Positions 1-5,739 of a stretch of 9,095 nucleotides of DNA are shown one piece after another. Position 1 is the stretch's first letter. Every line of letters starts with the position of its first letter. The DNA is from Deltaproteobacteria bacterium (GTDB lineage Bacteria > Desulfobacterota > Binatia > DP-6): the NCBI GenBank assembly GCA_005879245.1, contig VBLA01000148.1:1-9095 (forward strand). Direction: 5' to 3'. Made by a program: the position numbers and the translations under genes. The notes below the pieces were generated by a model that made no database searches, was not told the DNA's origin, and was given only the letters and a program-made list of their open reading frames with translations.

Positions 1-504
1 GCCGACCTCCTCGTGCTCGACGAGCCGACGAACGACCTCGACATCCCGACCCTGGAGGTGCTCGAGGAGGCCCTGGTCGAGTTCCCCGGCGCCATCGTCC
101 TGGTGACGCACGACCGGTTCCTCTTCGAGCGCGTCGCGACCACGGTGCTGGCACTGGACGGCAGCGGTGCCGCGATCCGGTTCGCCGACTACCGTCAATG
201 GGAAGCCGCACGACGCGAGCGAACGGCCACGGTGGCAAAGCCGGTGCCGTCATCTACGCCGGTGGCCGCGAAGGCCCAGGCGAAGCAGCTCACCTGGGCG
301 GAGCGGCGCGAATGGGAGGGGATGGAGGCCGCGATCGTCGCCGCGGAGGCGACGCTGACGCGCTGTCACGAAGCCGCGCACGACCCGGCGATCGCGACCC
401 GCGCCGACGAGCTCGCCGCGCGCTGCCGCGCGCTCCAGGACGCCCACGAAGCGGTCGATCGGCTCTATGCCCGCTGGGCAGAGCTGGAGGCCAAGCGCGC
501 CTAG
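1..504 (+). CDS. ABC-F family ATPase, Uup type (C-terminal fragment)
   Basis: Partial gene: the frame is open from base 1 and ends at TAG 502-504, so only the last 167 residues are visible. The fragment opens in the second nucleotide-binding domain with Walker B and D-loop LVLDEPTNDLD (visible residues 4-14, catalytic E8), followed by the H-loop histidine in VTHDRFL (H37). The LDEPTNDLD form is typical of soluble ABC-F proteins, which lack membrane segments and act on ribosomes. After a Pro/Ala/Lys-rich linker (about 70-95) comes a charged Ala/Glu/Arg helical hairpin (about 97-167) starting LTWAERREWE and ending RWAELEAKRA. This matches the Uup-type C-terminal coiled-coil domain, which binds nucleic acid in known Uup proteins. 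A ribosome-associated translation factor is therefore the likely role. Both Walker A motifs and the first ATPase domain lie outside the window, so the exact subfamily (Uup or a related ABC-F) cannot be fixed. It converges on the haloperoxidase gene, 15 bases away. Confidence 0.93.
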   Translation, partial: ADLLVLDEPTNDLDIPTLEVLEEALVEFPGAIVLVTHDRFLFERVATTVLALDGSGAAIRFADYRQWEAARRERTATVAKPVPSSTPVAAKAQAKQLTWAERREWEGMEAAIVAAEATLTRCHEAAHDPAIATRADELAARCRALQDAHEAVDRLYARWAELEAKRA

Positions 505-519
505 CGACCCGACCAGGCT

Positions 520-3051
520 CTAGGGTGTCCCGGCGAAGTACGCCGTCGCCTTCGCGTACACGGCGATCCCGACCTGCGAGCCGGTGATGCGGCCGGTGAA
601 GTCGTCTTCGGAGATGTGGATGCCGCCCCACAGCCGCGACTGCCCCGCCTGGTCGGAGGCATCGTAGTAGGTCGCCCACTGGAGCCGCACGTCGGTGCTC
701 GGGCCGAGCTCGAACGTCAGGTCGTGGTTCGCCGGGGCGACGAACTCGCCGAGGCCGCCGGGGAAGAACTCGCTCCCGGTGAAGCGCGCCAGGACCTCGG
801 CGGCGGCGCGGCTGAACGTGCTGTGGCCGGACGTGTAGGCCGGGAACGCGGGCGTCACGAACGTGCTTTTCTGATACGGTACCCAGGTCTTCGCGCGGAT
901 CCAGGCGACACCGCTGTGCTGGGTCGTCGGATTCGGCGGCCCACCAGGCCAGGCGAGGATCGCCACCTCCCCGACGAAGCTCGCCAGCGCCTCGTGCCGC
1001 TGGCCGGGCGCGGAGGACGCCGGCGTGATCACCTCGATCAGACCGGGGATCTGCGGCAGGCCGGCGGGATTGTACGACGTTCCGGAGGGATCCGTGCACT
1101 GGCCGAGGCCACCCATGTAACGGATCATCGAGATCGGCCGGACGGAATCGTACTTCCGCTTGAGCCCCCAGGCGACGACCGCGGCGTCGTGCATCGCGCC
1201 GTTGACGGCGAGGTAGGCCTTCACGTCCCACTCGAGGTCGCTCACGACCGGTCCCGTCCCGCCGATGCGCTTTCCGTCGAGCGTCGGACTGTCGCCGACG
1301 GCGTTCGCGATCACGTTCCAGTGGCCGGGCGGCGTCTCCGAGTTGGGGCCGTCCGCCCAGAACTCGGCGAGCACGCGGCCGAAGTCGCCGCGCTTCACGA
1401 CCTCGGGCGCGTAGGGCTGCCCGGTGATCGGGTTCAGCGAGCGCCCCGTACCGTCGTTCATGCCGAGCGAGTTGTTGCCGTAGGCGCCGGGGGAGATGTC
1501 GAGCGTCACGCCGTCGTCGGGCGTGAGCTCGCTCGACAGCTCGATCACTCGCACCGCCGCCTGCTTGAACGGGTCCGTCTCGCACGGGAGCGTCGTGCTG
1601 AGCGTCGGCGGCGGACCGGGGTCGATGTACACGGCGCTCGGGTCGCTGCGCGTGAGCGCGAACGGCGTGACGGAGTTCCAGCGCATGCCGATCGCGCTCT
1701 GCACCTTGTCCGGAAGCGTGATGCCGTTCTGCGTGATGGTGATGGCGAGCGCGAGCGGTTGCCAGCGGTTCGGATCGTTCATCACCGTTCCGGGGTCCTT
1801 CACGACGAGCGGGTCGTTCACGGGCGCGTAGCTCGCGTCGGCATAGTTGCCGTCCTCGTTCGCGCCGTCGTTCCCGCCGAAGGCGATCATCGCATTCCCG
1901 ATCCGGTTCCCGACCGCCGCGGGCATATCGCCCTCGATCGAGGTGAAGTTCTTGTCGTAGCCGAGGGTGGCCATTCGCGAGTCGAGGTGGGCCTGAGTGG
2001 ACGCCGCGTTCACCGACAGCGCGTAGCGCTGGGAGAGCAGTCGATAGGCGGCGAAGCTGATCGCGGTCGCCCGGTCCCCCTCCGGGTCGCTCGAGGCGTG
2101 CGACTCGTCGGTGAGAAAGGCTTTCCCGCCACCACCGTATGCGCGCCAGGCATCCCACATCGCCGCCGACAGATGGAACAGGTTCCGCGCGTGGACGGTC
2201 GGGCGCGGCGTGTCGTGCCGGATCGCCTCCAGGATCTCCTCGTCCCACTGCCGGGCGACCGATTGGTAGCGCTGGCAGCTGCTCTTCGGAACACCGTCAG
2301 CCGCCGCCGCCGCGAGGCAGAAATCGTACCCGACCCAGCGCCCGAGGCAGTCGAAGAGGCCGTCCAGCGGCGCGCCGGCGCACTCGTCGGGACATGCGGT
2401 CGTGATCGGGATCGAACGGCAGCGGGCCGACGCCAGGCGCTGCGCCGCGCGGAGCGCGCGCGCGACGCGGCCGTGCGCGTCGCGGTCGAGACACGGCGCG
2501 AAATCGTCCGCGCTCGCGATCGTTCCGGCGCGCAGCCCCGCCGCCGTGCAGGCCGTGAACTCGAGAGCCCGTGCCTCGGCGGCGCGAACGATGCCCTTCA
2601 CGATCGCCGCCTGGCACGCGGCGCCCGCGCGATCCTTCTGCACGCTGATCAGCGTCGGCCCGAAGACCGCTTCCGGGTGCAGCATCGCCGCGAAGGCCGC
2701 TGCCACGCCCGCGGCCGAGGTGGGCCCGAAGCTCGGCGGCGTCGCGCACGCACGCTTCGCCACCCGCGCGGCCGCCGACTCGATCCGCGCGACCCGCGCC
2801 CCGGCGACGCTCGCCGCGCATGCGGTCAGGGTCTGCCCCGCGGGCGTTCGCCCGAGAGCGATCCGCTTTGCACAGCCGACGAATGCGTGCGCGCTCGCGA
2901 CGGCCATCTTCGTCCCGGCGCGGTTGAGCGCGACGATGCACCGCTGTTCCGCCCGCGACGGCCCGTCTGCGCGCACCTGAAGAGGAGCGGCCAGGACGAG
3001 CAACGCGGCAACGAGTCCGCTACGAATGGGGACGGGACGGTACGTCACCAC
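520..3051 (-). CDS. Secreted vanadium-dependent haloperoxidase with N-terminal cysteine-rich domain
   Basis: Enzymes of this family use vanadate and H2O2 to oxidise halide to hypohalous acid; they share a fold with PAP2-type acid phosphatases. Numbering from GTG at 3051 (843 residues), the vanadate pocket is complete: K631 and R638 (KRKYDSVRP), S741-G742-H743 (FPAYTSGH), R806, H812 and D816 (SRLWGGIHISED). The spacings K-x6-RP and SR-x5-H-x3-D are exact. W628 and F736 fall where the fungal chloroperoxidase has Trp and Phe. The catalytic domain runs from about residue 260, opening with a family-like stretch containing RPTVHARN. Residues about 29-259 form a separate cysteine-rich domain. Start choice: the frame is open to an ATG at 3210, but tandem GTG codons at 3051 and 3048 place an ordinary signal peptide (PIRSGLVAALLVLAAP, cleavage after VRA) at the N-terminus. 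No clear Shine-Dalgarno is visible at any candidate. Export to the periplasm or outside is inferred. Halide preference cannot be read from the sequence, and phosphatase activity is an alternative. Confidence 0.93.
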   Translation of the reverse strand: MVTYRPVPIRSGLVAALLVLAAPLQVRADGPSRAEQRCIVALNRAGTKMAVASAHAFVGCAKRIALGRTPAGQTLTACAASVAGARVARIESAAARVAKRACATPPSFGPTSAAGVAAAFAAMLHPEAVFGPTLISVQKDRAGAACQAAIVKGIVRAAEARALEFTACTAAGLRAGTIASADDFAPCLDRDAHGRVARALRAAQRLASARCRSIPITTACPDECAGAPLDGLFDCLGRWVGYDFCLAAAAADGVPKSSCQRYQSVARQWDEEILEAIRHDTPRPTVHARNLFHLSAAMWDAWRAYGGGGKAFLTDESHASSDPEGDRATAISFAAYRLLSQRYALSVNAASTQAHLDSRMATLGYDKNFTSIEGDMPAAVGNRIGNAMIAFGGNDGANEDGNYADASYAPVNDPLVVKDPGTVMNDPNRWQPLALAITITQNGITLPDKVQSAIGMRWNSVTPFALTRSDPSAVYIDPGPPPTLSTTLPCETDPFKQAAVRVIELSSELTPDDGVTLDISPGAYGNNSLGMNDGTGRSLNPITGQPYAPEVVKRGDFGRVLAEFWADGPNSETPPGHWNVIANAVGDSPTLDGKRIGGTGPVVSDLEWDVKAYLAVNGAMHDAAVVAWGLKRKYDSVRPISMIRYMGGLGQCTDPSGTSYNPAGLPQIPGLIEVITPASSAPGQRHEALASFVGEVAILAWPGGPPNPTTQHSGVAWIRAKTWVPYQKSTFVTPAFPAYTSGHSTFSRAAAEVLARFTGSEFFPGGLGEFVAPANHDLTFELGPSTDVRLQWATYYDASDQAGQSRLWGGIHISEDDFTGRITGSQVGIAVYAKATAYFAGTP

Positions 3052-3265
3052 GACGTTCGGACAAAATTGCGCCGTGGCGAACGGCGGACGCGGTATCGCG
3101 GCGCTCAGCCGGCGACGACGGGCTTGCGGACCGCGAAGCGCTCCTGCAAGGACCCGCTCCCGGTACCCTCGACACGTCACGGTAAACGCCACGATGGCAT
3201 GACGTACCATGGCGGTGCGGGACGCAAGCCGACGAGTGGCGGAGGCCGCCGCTGAGCGCCGCTAT

Positions 3266-3286
3266 GCCGCCTCCCACCCAGGCGGC
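3266..3286 (+). repeat. Inverted repeat (7-bp stem) in the divergent region
   Basis: The arms GCCGCCT (3266-3272) and AGGCGGC (3280-3286) pair perfectly around a 7-base loop CCCACCC. It could be an operator-like dyad or a hairpin in the leader of the plus-strand gene. In DNA this GC-rich, 7-bp stems also arise by chance, and no U-tract follows, so termination is unlikely. Confidence 0.35.
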
Positions 3287-3353
3287 TGCGCGCGGGCTGG
3301 GTCCTCCGCGTGACTTGTGACCTCCGAGCACGCTTGGTAGCGTCGGTCCGATC

Positions 3354-3368
3354 CGGCGCGCTGCGCCG
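3354..3368 (+). repeat. Hairpin just upstream of a ribosome binding site
   Basis: CGGCGC (3354-3359) and GCGCCG (3363-3368) form a 6-bp all-GC stem with a 3-base loop. It ends three bases before the purine-rich Shine-Dalgarno of the modular secreted protein. It might insulate or modulate ribosome access or protect the 5' end of the mRNA. That role is inference; only the dyad is seen. Confidence 0.35.
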
Positions 3369-3371
3369 AGA

Positions 3372-3380
3372 AGGAGGAGG
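3372..3380 (+). promoter_or_regulatory. Strong, extended Shine-Dalgarno that decides the downstream start
   Basis: The tract AGGAGGAGG contains two overlapping AGGAGG cores. The second core (3375-3380) abuts the ATG at 3381 with no spacer but lies 6 bases before the ATG at 3387; the first core lies 3 and 9 bases from them. Spacing therefore favours initiation at 3387, with GTG 3384 or ATG 3381 as minor alternatives. Confidence 0.75.
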
Positions 3381-3386
3381 ATGGTG

Positions 3387-5609
3387 ATGGGACGGCTGCT
3401 CGGCGTCGCGCTAGCGCTCGGACTCGTCGCGGGTGGGGCGCTCGCCGCGGCCCCGTACGATTTTACCGGCCACTGGACCGGCGCTGCACAGGAGAGCGGC
3501 CAATCCTCCGCCGCGACCGTGACGGCCGATTTCACAGCCACGGGCGTGAAGACCTTCACGGGGACGATGACCGTGGCGGGCGGGGGCAATCAGCCGGTCC
3601 AGTGCGCGGTGACGGGCAAGGCCAAGAAGCACATGAAGGTTTCCCTAGCTGCCACGTGCGACGACGGCGGCACCGTCAAAATCCATGGCCGGGTGAATCC
3701 GAACACGCAGACGGTCGCGGGAACCTTCGTCGAGAAGCGGAAACGGCGCCGGCACCGGGGGACGTTCACTCTCGGCAGGTCTGCCGGAACCACTCTCAAG
3801 GGTGCAGTCTTGGCACCGACGGCCAGCCTTGCGATGCTCCAGCGCAAGAGCTTTGTGGGAACGATGCTCGCGAGCCTCTTTCCGGGCGCTTACGCGCAGT
3901 CCTCGGGACTGGTACCGGTGCCCAATGCGAACATCCTGGTCTTCACCATCGACAACAGCGGCCAGCCGACGTCCACCACGCCGATTGCGACAACGACCTC
4001 CGACAGCAACGGCAATTACTCCCTCACCCTGCCGCCGGGCACCAACCTTGGCAGCAATATGCTGGTCCAGGCCAGCAACTCCGCCACGCCGGCTCCGGTC
4101 GGCAGCTCCGGCCAGCAAAGCTGCCCGGCAACGCAGACCACCCTGGACGTGTCGCCGATTTCGGAATATGCGACGCGCGCGTTGATCGCGGCGATCGCGA
4201 GCAATTCCAGCACCCTGGCCAATTACACGCCGGACGAGATCAACGCGATCATCGCGAAGGTCACCGCGCTGGCGCAGGACCCGAGCCTGGTTGGCGCGAC
4301 CATCCAGGACACCATCACCAACATCACCAACGCGATTGATCCGGAGATCCAGGACGATCTCAAGAACGCGGCCACGCCGGGCGAGGCGTCGGTGCCCGAG
4401 GGCCTGGGCGGCATCTACAACTTCGTGAGTTTCTCCGCGGATGACACTGGCACCAGCCTGAGCATGAATCAGCAGTCGGGCACGGTGAACGTCGACGTTT
4501 CGGCCAAGACCTTCTCGCATAGCGGCTCCAAGTCGTCGGTCAACCTCGACGAGGTCTGTTCGGCAAACGAGAGCACGCCGTGCAACCGCTCGTTCACACG
4601 GAACACGTCCAGCGCGCCCAAGAGCGGCGATGGAAGCGTCACCCTGCTGGGCGGAAACCAGATCCTGTTCCAGCCCTCGAGCGGGGATCAAGGGGCGCTC
4701 GGGTTCTACAACTCGTCCGGCAATGTCATCGTGCTGGCGACGGGCGATGGGCTGATCGTCGCCTTCAAGCAGGCCAGCAGCGCGCCCACGCTCGGTGGCA
4801 GCTATCACGCCGTCCAGCTCGACGGCAGCTTGAGCGACAGCGTCACCGTGGCGCAGGGCAGTCCCTTTCACCTCGGAGAAGCGAGCACGGGAGTCGACGA
4901 CCCGGTGACGATCTCCGGCGGCACCGTCAGCGGGACCAACAGCCAGAACGTCTTGTCCAAAGACATCACCTGCCAGGGCGGGGCGAGCTGCTCGTACACC
5001 GAGACGGTGAGCGGCAGCACCGGCGGCGGCAGCTTCAGCGCGCCGGTGTCGGTTGACGGCACGGGCGCCCTGACGGTCGCACCGAGCGGGGAGGTGGCGC
5101 ACAAGGGAGCGGTGAGCGCGGATGGCAACCTGTTTACCTTCGTCGATGGCGATCCCGTGGGCAACGGCGACGCCGGCATCGTCATCGGGATGAAGCAGGG
5201 CAGCGGGATGACCAATGCCAGCCTGAACGGATCGTACGGTTTCGTGTCCTACGAGTTCGGCCTCGGGCCCGGCTCGCGCAGTCTGCAGGGCGAGAGCGGC
5301 ATCGTGAATTTGGACGGCAGCGGCGGTCTCACCGCGAATCTCGCCAGAAGCCAGATCCGTGTAAACACGGGCTGCAGCAGCGGCTTCTGTCCGGGCAATG
5401 CCGTGAGTCAGAACTCGAAGACGGAATCGCCGAACACGACCTACAGCGTGACCGCGACGGGTGGGGTCACCATCGTCGGTTCGAAGAACACGATTTCCGG
5501 TTTCGCGAGCCCGGACGGAACCGTTCTCGTGTTCACCGAGGGGCACGACGGTTCCGGCCAGAATAGCGACACCGACAGCCAACGCGGGTTGTTCGTAATG
5601 TTGAAGTAA
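3387..5609 (+). CDS. Secreted modular beta-rich protein with three tandem cysteine-pair modules
   Basis: I do not recognise a named family for the whole protein (740 residues from ATG 3387). Residues 1-20 are a clear signal peptide (MGRLLGVALALGLVAGGALA, cleavage before AAP). Residues about 21-130 form a small beta domain opening YDFTGHWTG, with two cysteines and a basic KRKRRRHR patch near its end. Residues 150-170 look like a second signal peptide (basic start, hydrophobic core, AYA before Q171). Residues about 177-232 resemble a carboxypeptidase-regulatory or Ig-like beta segment (DSNGNYSLTLPPG). Residues about 251-333 are predicted helical. Three related modules follow: 340-468, 469-612 and 613-740. 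Each opens L(G/N)G(I/S)Y, carries a central cysteine pair (C391/C399, C529/C535, C663/C668) and ends in a G-x-V/L-x-V/F strand and a GL(I/F)V-like strand. Composition is Ser/Thr/Gly/Asn-rich with few charges, as in exported beta proteins. No catalytic motif or LPXTG anchor is visible. A cell-surface or periplasmic binding or structural role is an inference from architecture. It is divergent from the haloperoxidase. Confidence 0.85.
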   Translation: MGRLLGVALALGLVAGGALAAAPYDFTGHWTGAAQESGQSSAATVTADFTATGVKTFTGTMTVAGGGNQPVQCAVTGKAKKHMKVSLAATCDDGGTVKIHGRVNPNTQTVAGTFVEKRKRRRHRGTFTLGRSAGTTLKGAVLAPTASLAMLQRKSFVGTMLASLFPGAYAQSSGLVPVPNANILVFTIDNSGQPTSTTPIATTTSDSNGNYSLTLPPGTNLGSNMLVQASNSATPAPVGSSGQQSCPATQTTLDVSPISEYATRALIAAIASNSSTLANYTPDEINAIIAKVTALAQDPSLVGATIQDTITNITNAIDPEIQDDLKNAATPGEASVPEGLGGIYNFVSFSADDTGTSLSMNQQSGTVNVDVSAKTFSHSGSKSSVNLDEVCSANESTPCNRSFTRNTSSAPKSGDGSVTLLGGNQILFQPSSGDQGALGFYNSSGNVIVLATGDGLIVAFKQASSAPTLGGSYHAVQLDGSLSDSVTVAQGSPFHLGEASTGVDDPVTISGGTVSGTNSQNVLSKDITCQGGASCSYTETVSGSTGGGSFSAPVSVDGTGALTVAPSGEVAHKGAVSADGNLFTFVDGDPVGNGDAGIVIGMKQGSGMTNASLNGSYGFVSYEFGLGPGSRSLQGESGIVNLDGSGGLTANLARSQIRVNTGCSSGFCPGNAVSQNSKTESPNTTYSVTATGGVTIVGSKNTISGFASPDGTVLVFTEGHDGSGQNSDTDSQRGLFVMLK

Positions 5610-5619
5610 GGCACCGTCG

Positions 5620-5641
5620 CGGCCGGAGTTGTCCCCGGCCG
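5620..5641. terminator. GC-rich hairpin between convergent genes, possible terminator
   Basis: The arms CGGCCGG (5620-5626) and CCGGCCG (5635-5641) form a perfect 7-bp stem with an 8-base loop, 11 bases after the stop of the modular secreted protein. The gene on the other strand ends at 5740, so the 130-base convergent gap is where termination is expected. No T-run follows on either strand, so this would be a non-canonical or factor-assisted terminator. Confidence 0.4.
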
Positions 5642-5739
5642 GCGTTGGTCCCGTAAGAACAGGTCGGCGCAAGCCAGCGGGCGCGGGCGTACCTCGACTG
5701 GCCCGAATCGGCGCGAAATGAATTGATCCGCGCCCTTCT

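Larger units (their letters stand above)
3052..3380. promoter_or_regulatory. Divergent intergenic region between haloperoxidase and modular secreted protein
   Basis: This 329-base stretch separates two divergently transcribed secreted-protein genes, so it should hold both promoters. If the haloperoxidase starts at the ATG at 3210, the true spacer shrinks to 170 bases. I see no convincing sigma-70 promoter. The best plus-strand pair is TTGTGA (3315-3320) with TAGCGT (3338-3343) at 17-base spacing, which is weak. The AT-richest spot is CAATTTTGT on the minus strand, near 3061-3069. Two short hairpins, listed separately, lie on the side of the plus-strand gene. No small gene with a good ribosome binding site is apparent. 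Confidence 0.4.

Noticed and set aside
290..2248. Long minus-strand open frame (652 codons) in another frame of the haloperoxidase and running into the ABC-F gene
   Set aside because: Arg-rich low-complexity translation overlapping two well-supported genes; a frame shadow.
616..3255. Very long plus-strand open frame (879 codons) opposite the haloperoxidase gene
   Set aside because: It is exactly antisense to a gene with conserved catalytic motifs. Its translation is Arg/Gly/Ala-rich with no recognisable domain and no ribosome binding site was found, which is typical of a mirror frame in GC-rich DNA.
3315..3343. Candidate sigma-70 promoter TTGTGA-17-TAGCGT for the modular secreted protein
   Set aside because: Only 4 of 6 and 3 of 6 matches to consensus in GC-rich DNA; too weak to list as a promoter on its own.
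3834..3836. Internal ATG as an alternative start for the modular secreted protein
   Set aside because: No Shine-Dalgarno precedes it, whereas the start near 3387 has a near-perfect one followed by a proper signal peptide. It is kept only as possible evidence of an old fusion.
3645..5672. Long minus-strand open frame (675 codons) opposite the modular secreted protein
   Set aside because: The plus-strand gene has an excellent ribosome binding site, a signal peptide and repeat structure. The antisense translation is Arg/Ala/Gly-rich without motifs.
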